Shown here: positions 11,973 to 37,680 of the stretch, one piece after another
Layout of the letters: every line of letters begins with the position of its first letter
How positions within the stretch are numbered: the stretch's first letter is position 1
Assembly: GCF_963678635.1 (NCBI RefSeq)
Contig: NC_087067.1
Span: 3,200,072 to 3,264,071 of the forward strand
Origin: Symsagittifera roscoffensis
Taxonomy: Eukaryota > Xenacoelomorpha > Acoela > Convolutidae
DNA length: 64,000 bases
Direction of reading: 5' to 3'
Program-made: the position numbers and the translations under genes
Notes under the pieces: generated by a model
Seen by the model: only the letters and a program-made list of their open reading frames with translations
Told to the model about the DNA's origin: nothing
Databases searched by the model: none

Positions 11973-13321
11973 AGTATGGCTCTATCAAGTGACATAAGAA
12001 AAAGTAGAAATAAGCCTCAAATTTGCAAAAACATGAGGATTAGCAAAAACTCGAACTATTTTTGAAAATATGTTAATTTTGATCAAATCTGATATCACAT
12101 GATGAATCACTCGAACCATGCTGACAAACTTTCGTGGTACTTGATTAACCTAGAAAACAAAAATGAAACTAAAATGAATACAAAGTTCTGCCCAATTTCA
12201 TTGATCGAAAAACAACTATGAAATTAATTTTACAAACCAAATGCACCGAAAATCTTCCACGAACTAAATGAACCGTTCGATGAATCTTACACAAACGAAA
12301 CGAACCAAAAAAGTATTTATTTTGGCTCAATTCTGTTGAATCAGCGAAAATTCAAATCAAAATATAAAAGTTTTAATCTGTGTTAGATAATGGAATGATT
12401 GTAAAAAGCAAGGAAAACCTTTTACACGTAGAAAATTATAACTTCCAGTTATACTGTTTAAATCCTCGCAAGTGTAAGGTTGAATTTGATACCTAATCAA
12501 ACACTGCGAGATTATAATGGAATTATAGGGAAAAGCACGAGAGTTGATTTACTTGTGATAAAAAAGTACCAGCTATTTAGTGACAATTTTTCAGGTACCC
12601 AATTTTGCTCAGAAGTACTTTAATGAAAAGTATGAACTCATATTTGCGTTTTTGTTCAAAAATTTTGACATGTGTCAGTAATGATACTCAAAAGTTTTTG
12701 TAACTTTATGGTATTTGCTGCTAGCAAAACGCTTGAAATAGGTTTAAGTGCATTTTTGACGAAATTTATTCGTATTTTTCCAGTATCAAAATCTTGAATT
12801 TTAAGCTTGCAGTTTGAAAATGAAATCTAATATTTTCAACAAAATAGATAATAAAGTTAAGTATAAAAAAATTGGCGCTATTTTAACTGAGACAATGGCA
12901 CTTTTTAGAACTGAACAAGGAAAAGACCATCATACGAGCTGTTCATTTTTTGCTGAGAATCGTAGCGCCTCTGGTACATGATATTCTACTACATTTAATT
13001 GACTTTTTATAAGGTTTGCTAAAGCTGACTCGCCGCAAAGTAACGAGCCCGAATCATGAAGGTCATCGACTCTTTAACATTTCAATTAAGCTTAAGAAGC
13101 GGATACTTAGACGCTTCTCAAGCTCGTCTCTTTATTTAGACCTGTTATTGCGTTGTTTTTTGTTTCAGAAGAATCGTAGTTACTAGACGACGAAATAAAA
13201 CATTCAGTTTATTATTTTAATTCGCAACAACATAAAAATAGGATAGATTTATCAGAGGAATATTAAAGCAAACAAAATCAAATAGAAGAGTTTCAACATA
13301 TCAAAAAATCACTTCAAACTT
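11973..13321. other. Non-coding stretch
   Basis: No gene or RNA is recognised. Composition is AT-rich with no strong repeat. Confidence 0.4.
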
Positions 13322-13450
13322 AGCCAACGGAAAGTTGGAAAAGAGTGAAAAAACAATAGCACAAAAGAAAACTCCAATTGTTTTCAGGTTTAAGATAAGG
13401 CTTTTAACCTCTTTTAATTTCCAGAACAATTTATTAATGACACTTTGTTC
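13322..13450 (+). repeat. Dispersed repeat family R1, short copy
   Basis: It begins with a gccaacggaaagttggaaaagagt head and continues to an aacctcttttaatttccag segment and a gaacaattta(t) segment in the same order as copies at 16738, 22238 and 27908. This is the 5' part of the family. No protein is encoded. Confidence 0.65.
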
Positions 13451-13612
13451 ATCGATTCCTAACAACGTCCAAAATTATTGAAATAATTTTTATATGAACA
13501 TATCTAGACTTATATTATCACCACTACTGCATGGCAAAAAAGTAGTCACGAAGACTACTAAAAACCTTAAAGAGAAAAATTACCAAGTGCACTATCCACC
13601 CTAAATCAAAAT

Positions 13613-13855
13613 ACCTCCATAGACCGAAAATGCTAGTCATACAATTCGATAAAATAAGTATATGAAAAATTCTAATCATACAAACTTTATAAATTTTGCT
13701 GAAAAATTGTCATGGATATTTCGAAGAACAATTTTCTTGCTTTGGCATAAAAGTCGGTTTATTGTACTAAGAAAACATAAAAATTTTTTGTCAAAAAATG
13801 CTAATCATACAATTTCCATATTTGAGAATTGTATGACTAGCATTTTTTGATGGCA
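13613..13855. mobile_element. MITE-like element with tcatacaatt termini
   Basis: The left end reads gaccgaaaatgctagtcata, continuing caatt. The right end is the reverse complement of the same motif (aattgtatgactagcatttt). A near-perfect 22-bp inverted repeat (13793-13814 and 13827-13848, one mismatch) forms its right portion. The same termini occur in the cluster at 60569-61115, so this is a repeated family of small inverted-repeat elements. Confidence 0.65.
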
Positions 13856-14711
13856 ACAAAAAAAAATTTTGAAATTGCCCTTAGTAATTTTAAATTGCGC
13901 CAAAGTTTCGTGTTTTTTTTTCAACCGCAAATCAAATTTTGTAAAAAACTTTTTGCATAGAAAATTTAATTTTTTTTCGTGTGCATAACGTATTCCTGGA
14001 TACACTAATTTTGGATTATTTTCCTTTTTGCCAGAAAGTCTTTTTTTAAAAACACTGAAAACTCCTATTTCTTTGTATGGCATGTTTCTGTGCGCCTTGA
14101 TCAATTTCTAATAATTTAAAAATTCAAATTTTAAAGAACACCATCGAAGAATTTTGCAAAACTTACAAGTTTGTTTCTTTCGTAATATCATTTTAAATTC
14201 AAGACCGTCCAACCTTTGGTGCTTTGAGTAGGCAAAGGTCTTTGTCACTTGCGTTCGGTTACAAAAACAGCCCAAAATTTCTCAGAAATTAAATTTAGAA
14301 GAAAAAAAAACAATTTGGTTTATGGAATAAATACTTGCCGTAGAATTTTCAAATAATAGAAAAATGCCTGTCAGAAAGATTTGAAAAGTTTTTTTTGACA
14401 AAAAAACAGGTTTGAAATTTATTTATGCTTAATGTGAGCCGTGAAAACTTAGTTCAATATCAAATTTAGTTTTGCACAGTTTAAGTTAATTATTGGCGCT
14501 ATTCTGGGAATTACTGTCAAATATGTCTTAGTTTTTGCTTTTCGTTCAAAATCTTTCATAACACCGCGCAGAAAAAACATTAATTTGAAAAAAAAATTAA
14601 TGTATTTTTTACAGAGGCGAGGCTGCACTTAGCAATCACTAGCGAGAACACGACAAAAAGCAGCTCAATAAAAACAATAGGAAAAAGCAGAAATAAGCCT
14701 CCAATTAGTGA

Positions 14712-14792
14712 AGATTCGGATACGTCTCGGATTCCATCTGCGACCTAGAGATTATGAGTCTCACGCATTAACCTGTCGGCCACCGAAGCTTA
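14712..14792 (-). other. tRNA-like fragment with a CAT anticodon loop
   Basis: On the minus strand an A-box-like ggccgacaggttaatgc is followed by an anticodon arm gaga-ctcataa-tctc, with CAT in the anticodon position as in elongator tRNA-Met. The B-box region agatggaatcc departs from the consensus and the T stem is poor. It is most likely a tRNA pseudogene or SINE fragment. Confidence 0.35.
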
Positions 14793-14989
14793 ATAAATCA
14801 AAACCATTAGCCACTATTAAAGCAGAGGACATATTCTATGCAATGTCAAATGCTACAGATCGTCAATATAGCAGATGTGCCACCAAATAATAGAACACTT
14901 TTAATGGACACTTTTATTCGCGAGTTAGATTAGAAAAAAATGATCGTACTGAGCACTAACGCCCGCAATCTGGTTAGTGTAAATACTAT

Positions 14990-15045
14990 GATCGGAACTT
15001 TCTGTGCTACCTGCACAGTAACCGACAATCCTTTTTTAGTTGAAT
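14990..15045. repeat. Copy of the 'gtgctac(t/c)tgc' repeat terminus
   Basis: A gatcggaactttctgtgcta start followed by cctgcacagtaaccgacaat matches the block ending each unit of the 409-1334 duplication and the copy at 3035. It is a dispersed repeat end. Confidence 0.5.
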
Positions 15046-15419
15046 TCGATAATTTTGCAGCAATAATTATCTGGACATTAGTAGCAACTTCAACATAAGT
15101 TTTATTTTTTCTCTAACTCAAAACAAAAACATCCATGGAATAAATTTAAATTTTGCAGCCACCATGATTTTAAATGTATTTTTACAGGGTGAATTTGATA
15201 TTTACTTTAACGATATTAAAATAACTGACACCAAATAGGCTATGTATCATCATATCATACACCAAAAACTGACGAAAAAGTTCATGAAACATTTACAGAA
15301 ATTATTCAACTTTCCTCTCAATTACTTCGACGCCGAACGCTTTTAACAATAAGATGTTAAATACAAGGCAATTAATTTGAAACTTCATAAACATCAATAA
15401 ATCTATAGTATTTATCACA

Positions 15420-15425
15420 TTTATT
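15420..15425 (-). promoter_or_regulatory. Candidate COPA polyadenylation signal AATAAA
   Basis: The plus-strand tttatt reads AATAAA on the COPA strand, about 157 nt after the stop codon at 15582-15584. It is the first clean hexamer I found downstream of the stop. No transcript evidence supports it. Confidence 0.45.
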
Positions 15426-15581
15426 TTTCAAGTCTATAACAACTTATCGCACTTTTTCATGATCGTTTCGTTATAAACCATATAACTATCCCAAGAGTAA
15501 TTAAACTCGTAGTCAGTATTTACAGTCCAGTGTTTCCTTTTTTAATTGTTCACATTTTTTACTTTAAAGTAAGGTGGATGA

Positions 15582-29385
<13,804 letters not shown>

Positions 29386-30554
29386 GTCTGAAAATTCTCA
29401 CAATTTGTAATCAAAAAAAAACCGGATGCGAGCGTAACATTGCAAACTGGCGATTACAAAATAAACGGAAATCATGAAGTCATGACAATGTATTATAAAA
29501 CATATATATTTGTTTCAAAAGGAAAAAAAATGCAGCATTAAATAACAGAATCTTAACTACTTGCGTTAGATCAACTTTTAGTATCATTAATCCAGCGGTC
29601 ACCAAGCCGACAATTCATGGGTTGACACCCATTGAACCGAAAACAAAAATGTCAGATGTAACATTCACCCGGAATTATATACCGACTTCGTATGCTTTAA
29701 ACCGTCTCTGCCAAAGCCAGTTCAACGAGAGGTTTACGTAACATCGGGACGACGAAGTCGCTACAAATAAAGGGCTAACCTGCCAAACCGCGCAAATTAA
29801 CTCATTTACATGCGAAATAGCGAGCTCATGGCTGGGTCTCAATATCATCAGATCACGATGTCACTCCGACTACTTTTGTATTATAATATTAATTGTTTTG
29901 TAGGAATTTTAAAATGTTAATTCAAAAGTTTTCGCACATTTTGTGCATTGTAACAGTCGCCTACTTAAGTCACATATGAGGCTAAGAAAAATTGGCCCTA
30001 TAACCATTGGCTCAAGAGTCAGGGACACGATCTCTTGTGTTTTTCTAACTCATGCGGTCGGTGCCAATTCGGTTCATTTGCGACATGAGACTACAAACCG
30101 TGTTAAAGCTTAAAGGCTACTACCAAAGTACCCCCCACTCTAGAAATAAGAACGTCCACATGTCCAGGTCTCAAAACACTTAAAACACGCGAACTCCGTT
30201 AAAAACCGAGTCGGAACTTTGAGCATACCATATAATAAAAATAAAAAGTTAATTCAAACGTTTTCGCACATTTTGTTCATCATTAGGATTAAAAAAATTT
30301 TACAACATTTACATAACGTTCAAAGATCTGAAAAATGAGAAACATGTTTAAAAATGCTTTAAAACTTTTTGACCAATCAAATTTAAACAACTAAAATTAC
30401 ATAATAAATTACGTAATCAATAGAACGTTTTCCTGTAAATTTCGGATATTTCTTTTTAGCTTTTTGTTCTTTCATGATTATAAAATTTCGATTTGGGTAT
30501 ATCTTTGATTCTGACTTATCAGTTTTTTTAACTTTTAGCCATGTTATACAAAGA
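29386..30554. other. Upstream region of COPA, no gene seen
   Basis: It should contain the COPA promoter and any 5' non-coding exon, but I cannot point to a TATA box or exon with confidence. A splice-acceptor-like ttttcag lies two bases before the ATG on the minus strand. The segment 29560-30200 is GC-richer than its surroundings without clear coding frames. Confidence 0.4.
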
Positions 30555-30893
30555 CTATAATTTTAGTGTTAATTTCCAGCTCCTGAATTCATCGCGTGTG
30601 TTGATCCTCGGCCTGTCCCTCCAAATATGCAAGGCCTCTAGTGTAAGTAGCTTATGAGTGTTGGCTGTTTGGTCTATAATATCTGACTTCAGCTCAGCAG
30701 TACGGCCTACCTCTTCATTACACTCTAACAAGTTTTGCCCTACGGGGGAGTCCCCGTTGCGGCGTTCATCGACCCTCGTGGCTAAATGTCTGACTGTCTG
30801 GCCGACATAGGTGGAGTTACATTCACTACATGTAAGCTTATACACCACTTTGGAACTCAGTTCAGAAGCAAAGGAAGTTCTGAGAGATGGCAA
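30555..30893 (-). pseudogene. Penelope-like element, GIY-YIG endonuclease domain
   Basis: VVYKLTCSECNSTYVGQT matches the GIY-YIG core as seen in Penelope elements (VVY...YVGQT with paired Cys), followed by the conserved Arg (ATRVDER) and a Glu in LTLEALHI. The frame is open to a natural-looking stop. The segment N-terminal to it has been lost in the deletion that joins it to the RT remnant. Confidence 0.85.
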
Positions 30894-31111
30894 GCATGTA
30901 AATCCAAAAAGGCCAAATTACCGTTACTATCAAAATCTTCTATGGTGAACTGCAAGTTTGGATGCAATTTATAGGCAGCCTCGAGAACTAACCCAGGATT
31001 GCCCTTGACAGTTCTAACTATGTCGTCCACATATCTTAGAAAAACTTTGTACAAACTCTTTACATCAAGGGAGATTATACTCTCATCAGAGTCCAGTTCA
31101 GTTTTCTCCAA
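30857..31111 (-). pseudogene. Penelope-like element, RT core remnant (motifs A and C fused)
   Basis: ISLDVKSLY (motif A region) is followed directly by KVFLRYVDDI (motif C with the DD pair). In intact family members the interval is much longer, so motif B and the surrounding palm are missing. NLAFLDLH, normally followed by the thumb, ends the fragment. Confidence 0.85.
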
Positions 31112-31205
31112 GATCTCCCACAGCCATTTGAGTGTTCGTTTCTATGTTTGCCTCCTCAATTCCATCAAAGTACTTTGCCAGTGTTTTTTTAGGTTGTCAT
31201 AAGAG

Positions 31206-31763
31206 CTACCAGGTAAAAAAAAAGACAGGACGAAGTGGTGTGCCTTGTTTATGTACTTTTGCTAATCTATATAGTCTAGCCGGCTGTTCCCCCATTGATC
31301 TCAACCTAGTATACAGCACTTCGCTAATCTCATCCTTCTTTTTCATGGCGAGTAATTCCTTGTTTATGTCTTTTCCCATTTTCATGATCACGCTGTCTGT
31401 CAGATTCTTCCTCTCACTATATTGTTCTGCCGGTAATAAATCTTTCAGTTTCTTCTCAGACGTCTCCTTTTTCATTACACAAAAACCCACGCCCTTATCA
31501 AACGGCACTGCCAGAAGACGGTTTTCCTTCAAATACTTTCTGGCTTTTTCAACACTTTTGTCAGAGGGGGTCTGTTTCACATTCTTAGCATATCTCTTTG
31601 AGGCTGCTTCAATCTCACATAATTTTTCTCCGAGTAATCTATTTAACTTCAATTCAGACAAAAAACTGTCAATGTTTGCAAGGAAGTGAACTTCATTGAA
31701 TTTGTCTAGTACCGGATGTTTTGGTCCATTTAAGACTTCCCGCACCCAAAGCGGCAAAACCAC
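31206..31763 (-). pseudogene. Penelope-like element, RT N-terminal part
   Basis: The open frame has features of the region upstream of the RT palm: VLPLWVREVLNGPKHPVLDKF, RLLAVPFDKGVGFCVM and YRLAKVHKQGTPLRPV. KxHK-x-G-x-PLRPV is a hallmark of Penelope-type RTs. It ends early at a frame change near 31206; the continuation (KTLAKYF) lies in another frame just downstream on the minus strand. Confidence 0.85.
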
Positions 31764-32010
31764 TTTATCTAAAACAATAACTGAACTGACCTTTCATCCA
31801 AGTTTTTTAATGGCCTATCCTGTCTTTCCGAAAGTTTGTTAAGCTTTTTCTTGTGTCGGCTTATCAGGTTATTGCCACTACACCTTGCTTGCAGGTTCAG
31901 ATAGAGTATTACCGAAGGCCAGCACTTCTCACTACCTCCCTTGCTTTTGCTAGGTTACCCGATGCCTTGGCCCTATCCGCATGTTCCTGGCTTATCTCAG
32001 CTCTCAAAAG

Positions 32011-33300
32011 TTAATTGTAAGCTGTGCACCGCTTGATACGAAAAAAAAACACCGTTATCAGGCACGCGAAACCGTCAACAAATAATTCTCAGGAAACTGC
32101 TATTAAATTTATTAAAATGTTTTAAATAATCTAACACAAGTTTTCAAGTGAGTTTTCTTTTCAGGACCAATCTAAGTAGTGGTGGTGGCAGCAAAATTGC
32201 CGTCATCTCTTCTTTGCAGGCCACGAGCACTTGAACTCATGTGGCACTCAGCAAAATAACAGCCTCAACAATATCTTACCACTTACTGGTCTTTCGACTC
32301 CGGCGGAGTTGTTCGACTTTGCCCTGCAAAATTTTTATTGGACAGTAGAACTTTGATCCATTTCAGATGGATCAACCTAAAAATCTCCTTAACTCATTCT
32401 AATCACATAAAAAACACTCAAGAAATTAAAATTAGGTACTTACATACCAACACGACCTCTAGAATCGAATAACTAAAAATGGTAAAGCAACTCTAGAATT
32501 GATTTAAGGTGGTTAAGTCTAACTCAGGAAATGTTGAATGAAAAATTTAACTCAAGATTAAGTTTTTCTATCTGGACCAATGGGCAGCTTCAGCTGTCCA
32601 CCTTTCCACTCAAGGTTCACTCTGGTACAATCAATCGTTTTTCTTTCTCTCTTCCTGCAATTTCGTTTTCCTAACAGGAACAAAATAGCTCTACTCTCGT
32701 CGTATAATTCCAGTGAAATTGCGAAAAGCAATTTTACTCCAAAATTTTTCAGCAACTTTCCCGCAATCTTCACTCGATTTTTCTGATGTATTTTTCTCGT
32801 GTTTTCAGTTGTCGCGAGAAACTTGAGCATGACAGTCTCAATTCGAAATTTTGAAAATTTACTTTTCTCCCCAAAATCAAGATTAAACGTTCAGCTCAAG
32901 GTCAAACTTCCAATTTTGACCGACTGGCACATACTCCCCGGACTCAAGATCGATGTCCTCCTCGCGTGTCGTCGTCTGTCAGTGAGCCCCCAGAATGATG
33001 AATGCATCTCAAGATACAGTGCCAGTGGTCATTTACAGAAGTTTGCAGCAGATTTAACTATATCTACACCCCAAAACTCCCAGCCAGGCAAAATTGTCAC
33101 ATTCTCGCTAAACAGCAATCGAAATCTTCATCCATCTGCACCCTAAATTCCAGCTTTACAAGCTATTCATTAAAATTTCTTTTATACTTTCCAATCAGAA
33201 AATTGTCGTGCAGCATTTTGATTTTTATACTAATTATAGTATAATAATAACAAAAGTTTTTACGTTAAAATTATTTTTTCGTGCCCTCAGATTTCATCTG
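32011..33300. other. Intervening stretch, one unassigned open frame
   Basis: The longest frame (plus, 32799-33146, 115 codons) follows a pyrimidine-rich ttttctcgtgttttcag acceptor-like site and ends in a stop. It has no recognised motif, no downstream donor and no neighbour exons, so I do not call it a gene. The rest shows nothing identifiable. Confidence 0.3.
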
Positions 33301-36300
33301 AGTTCACATCCAAGCCCCATTGCCTTCCACGCTCAGGACTCAAGAACCAGCCCCTGAGCAGCCTGCTCAGTTCGCGCCCCCCGTCTTCGAGGTACTGGGT
33401 CAGGATGCACTCGACTCAGTAATTTGTCTCGACAATACTTCTTCATCATCGGAACTCATCACGATCTCTTCCCATCCCTTCAGTTGTTCGTAGGCTCGCA
33501 TCCATTCCTTTTGCTCTTGCAGTCTCTTCGTCTGGTTTGGTAGACTCTTTACTTTCGATTCTCTGTTCAAGCAGAAGGAGTTGTGCAAGCTTAAGCTCAC
33601 GTTCTTCGCCAGGTCCTCTTCCAGTATCGATTCCCTTGCTTTGGTATGATCTCTAGACCCCCTACCAACCCTTTTCCAACCGGTGGTTATCATCTTGCGA
33701 TGGATGAGCAAAGGTGTCTTGAAGGCCTCTGGCCCGATCTCGGCATGGAACTGACGATATTTCTTTTGATGTTTTTTTGTATGATTTTTCGTCAACGTAT
33801 ACAGCCAGGATGTCAGTATCGCCCTAAATCATGAGAAGAATCGTATGCGACTCCACACGTGCCTCACCTCCATGTGTACAGCGAATAATTTGCTCGCAGT
33901 CTCAAATAAAGGAAGCCTCCGGCTATAGTCAATTGCATGTATCGAATCCACTGTTGGTGTCTTTAACTCCCGATACTTCGTTACGTTCTACTCAATCCAT
34001 CGCAGCGCCAGCATCGAGCTCACCACGAAGACGGTGACTTTTTGTTGATGGTCAAGTAGTCCTATCGACCGATTCTCTTCAGCATCCCATATCAGAGATT
34101 TGACTGCTCCGGGTACCACACTGTCTGCGCCAGACAATGACATGGGCATTCTCCGTGCGTCAAGTTGATGCTTCGGAGGTTGCGCTCTCCTGAAGCTTCA
34201 AGCAAAGGTCCAAACTCCATCATCTTTGCATGCGTCACGTCGTTCTCATACACGGCTTGGGCACGATTTGTCGTCTTCCCTATCGTGTTCTGCCTCTCGA
34301 AGTCACTGGTGTTTTCTCTTTCCAAACTCATGAGCTGCTCCCCCCAGATATCAAGTCCTCCCTTCGATCCCCAGGCACCGCTCCCAGCACCTTCCGTAAC
34401 AATCGATGTGAACGATGGGACATCCGCGCCAAGCGCACATACTTAGGCACCGAGAAAGCCCTGTCAATCAGCAGCCTCTGGCTAGACGCTTCCACCATCG
34501 CCATATGTAACGGATAATGACTTCCGCCCAAGCTCTACTCCCACCAGAGACTTCGCATTCATTAGTAGATTGTAGGCCTCGCTCAGGGGAAACCCCATCT
34601 GTGCCTCAAGGCCGATTTTTCATCCCTTGATATGTTTTTGGACCATCTGCAACACTCCAGGCCAAGACTCCACGCTCAACAGAATGGTGCTCGGACTCTA
34701 GCATCTCCAGTGACTCTAGACTACACATCCTTGAGATAAATCCCAATGTCGTCGCTAGATTCACGTGGTGCTCGCGTAACACTCAGCAACTATTTGCCCC
34801 TTCTCGGTGATGTCACCAAACCAAGTGGCCAGATCTTTGCTTTGAAAAGACTGTATCTTGACACAAGACTGTCCGTCACAAGAATGGTCTCCACCTCCAC
34901 TAGCAAGATCAAGACAACTGCCTGGTTCCAGCTTCTTCGGCGACTTGTTCGGCTTATTCGTGATTTCTTCAGACTCTCTCCGATGAGGCAGGATCAGTTT
35001 GTGTATCACGTTCAGATTCCTCAAATCCTCATCCTTCCCTACTGACAGCCTCACATACTCCGTGACTTCTTCCTTCAAGCTTGCCTGAGGATGTGGACAT
35101 CAAAATGGTCTCATCAACTTCCAAACAGTTCCCAAGTTCGAATACAATACGTCATCTTTGCCGCCCAGCCTCAGCTCCACCTTTTTGTCAGAATGCGGTA
35201 CGCTGACGACCTCGGGTACCTTTTCAACCAGTAGACTTAGGCTCGGTCTTTCACTTTCTGCCGGATCGTTTTCGACTATCTTCTCAACCCAGAACTTCAA
35301 TAGCTCCGTAACTTCAAAATTCATATAGGCAGCTCCTGCCTCCGCATCTAGGAAGGTGTTCTTCGATTTTCCCATTTTACCGGACACATATTGATACTCC
35401 CCTCGCTTCGTGGGTCTCGAGTAGTCTTCCGCCAAAACCAGGTCACGATGCACGTCATGGCTCTCCTCAAATTTCTCGTTCGAGAGCCGTCGGATCTCGT
35501 CCAGCTTTACATGGCTCTCCAGGGACTGCCTCGAACCATCCTCCTTCTCAATCCCAGTACTCTGATACACATTCAGGATGACGCTTGAGACTCTCTTTCC
35601 AATGCTTTACCTCCCGCTGAACTTTGATAGCATGCATGGATGGTAGCATCAGGTATCACCGACATGATCCATCACAAGAAACAGATGGCATCTTTCCTCC
35701 TCGCGAGACTCAGTCCCGAATTGTCTCGTGCAATATGTTGCATCAGCATTCGATACACATGCAGACCCTTATCGCCCAGTTTTAATTTATCGTATGAAGT
35801 CAAGGCTTCTAGCGCCACTCCCGCCAAGCTCTACGTAAACAGCAACCGCCCCGACGTCCTGACAAAGAGATTCGCCAACAGATATTTTGCCGACGAGGGT
35901 GCCCTCATCGCATCTTCAAAATAATCTAGCAACAATTCCTACCAGGATCGTCCCAACTGGTTCTTCAACTCTAGTTCATTCACTTCCGCCCTCTGTTGGG
36001 TAGCCCAATTTCGACGTTTTCTGAACACCCCGCGATCAAGCTTTTTCAGACAACTCTGCAGTTCTTTCGCAGTAACCAGGGCTATCCACCAGGGGCGAGC
36101 AGTACTTTCGAGGAGGTCAATTGCTACCTGCTTCCCAATGCCCTGATGTCGACTCGAGATCCACTCTTTGCCAATGTCTACTTCCCACATATGTCCACTG
36201 ATGGAACATTTCTTCGCATTCACCTTTTTGGGTTTTGAAATTTTCCTCCGTCCCCGGGCTTGTCGCGTTTTCCATCTCGATCAATACTTCGCCCAAATTT

Positions 36301-37310
36301 CGGATCAATGTGTTGCCCTTGTAAGTTGTTTTCTTCCATCTCGCTAGAGCCATTGGAGCCGTCTTGTTCAGATGCTTCCCTGAAACCGCCTCCACCGAGG
36401 GACTCGCTTCTTCTATCTTCTATCTCCCGTTTCCTCTTCCTCGACCTCACTCCTTTACTCGGGCGCGTAATCGTAATCATCACAAAATCCACTTCATTAT
36501 CCAGATCTCCCTCTTCCGACTCTTGCCTTCGCCTTCTCTAGCCTTAGAATTATAATATCTATAATTATAATATTAATTTTACTTTTTTCATCAATTTCAA
36601 CCCTAACTTTTTTATTATCAGTCCTTTTCTTCGGAGTAGAGCTATCTTTACATGATTTAGCCTCGGCACTCTGCTTCTCCTTCCTCAAACGAACCATCTT
36701 GTCAAGCAGCTCCCCTCTTGCTTTCTCTCCCAGTCCAGTGGCCATCAAGACAGGTTCTCCAAATTCTACTACGATGTCCCAGAACTCTTCTTTGAAGTCA
36801 TCCAATTTTACTTTTTTTCTACCTTCTGATTGAATTCGCTCAAGAAATTTTTCTATCCATTTTCATCCAGGTTATTCAGGAACATACTCTTATTGCCTTC
36901 GAAGGTGTTCTTTTTCCTCATCTCGTCACTCAAGAGTACCATACCCATGATAGAGGGTTCACTGGGTAGAGGCAACTCCAGATTTTTACGGGGAGATCCC
37001 AAGGGTGGGGTGGCGGTGTCAGCCCAATCGTCACCACTCAAGTCTTGCAGTAGCTCACGTGTGGTACCGGGACTGAAATTCCCGGCCACCGCCCCCTCCT
37101 CAGGTGTATTCTCCAACTAAATTTCTTCGCCAGCTTCACTGAGGATTTCATCCATGCTCTCTCCCTCTCCCGACTCATCTTGGTCCCTCCCCAACGCGTC
37201 TTTGAACCTATTCTCCACAGGAAGGCTTCTCTTGTGCCCAGGGATGCTGACGGATAGAGACGAAGGTGTCACCGGATTCCCTGCCTTGTATTCAGTTAGG
37301 GACACGAATA
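33301..37310 (-). pseudogene. Decayed multi-kilobase coding region of unknown identity
   Basis: The minus strand carries a chain of partly open frames (37305-37117 and 37116-36853 in the same frame with one stop between, 36805-36497, 36492-36220, 36223-35939, 35570-35100, 35078-34761, 34331-34092, 33795-33400). Composition is clearly GC-richer than the flanks and rich in Glu, Lys, Ser and Arg codons. Frames change repeatedly and stops are frequent, so this is an old coding unit, most likely from a transposon or endogenised virus. I find no reverse transcriptase, integrase, transposase or polymerase motif. Confidence 0.5.
35100..35570 (-). pseudogene. Longest intact frame of the unidentified decayed unit (156 codons)
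   Basis: A hydrophilic frame with charged clusters (KLDEIRRLSNEKFEESHD; KVELRLGGKDDV). It has no recognised domain, signal peptide or membrane segment. The upstream minus-strand sequence continues a similar composition in other frames, so this is an internal piece of a longer former protein. Confidence 0.4.
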
Positions 37311-37354
37311 GGGTCCCTGCGGCATCCAGCTTGCGTCCCTCAGGTTGAAAGTTA

Positions 37355-37640
37355 GTCGCGCCGTCTCCGCCTTTTTCTGCAAAGTCGCGCCGTATGCACC
37401 GGGGTCTGTGCTGTCTCTTTTCTGATTGCTAAAATCTCGCCGCATCCACCACGCGAAAACTTGAAAGTGCAGTGTTTGGTCGCGCTGGCCGAGCCAGCAC
37501 CGTTGCTTTCCGTGTCGCGCCGTTTCCTGAGTCGCGCCGTATCCACCATGGTCGCGAAAGTCGCGCCGTCTCCACCTCGGTCGAGAAAGCCCTGAAATTT
37601 TTTTTTGAAGTCGCGCCGTCTCCATGTTGGTCTGGAAAGT
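37355..37640. repeat. Interspersed GGAGACGGCGCGACTT-type repeats
   Basis: The plus-strand word gtcgcgccgt, mostly followed by (c/a)tcc, starts at 37355, 37384, 37514, 37531, 37560 and 37610 with variable spacers, plus a degenerate copy near 37435. It lies at the 5' side of the decayed minus-strand unit and so could be its leader, terminal repeat or regulatory array. Confidence 0.8.
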
Positions 37641-37680
37641 CTGGAAATAACTAAATTTGGTCGCCCCGGTCACGTAGGAG

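Larger units (their letters stand above)
30555..32010 (-). mobile_element. Penelope-like retroelement, internally deleted and decayed
   Basis: Reading on the minus strand from about 32010 down: an N-terminal region with stops, the reverse transcriptase N-terminal part (31206-31763), an RT core remnant (30857-31111) and a C-terminal GIY-YIG endonuclease domain (30555-30893). This order is diagnostic of Penelope-like elements. The RT jumps from LDVKSLY (motif A region) to LRYVDDI (motif C) across only a few residues, so the palm between them is deleted. A second gap joins the RT directly to the endonuclease. It cannot be autonomous. Confidence 0.85.

Noticed and set aside
31082..31089. ctgatgag on the minus strand, as in hammerhead ribozyme cores found in some Penelope elements
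   Set aside because: It is part of the RT coding sequence (SDESIISLD) and lacks the matching gaaa and stems.
31132..31689. 185-codon plus-strand frame
   Set aside because: It is the antisense shadow of the Penelope-like RT on the minus strand.
32799..33146. Possible single exon after a good-looking 3' splice site
   Set aside because: No donor, partner exon or recognisable protein; left as an unassigned frame.
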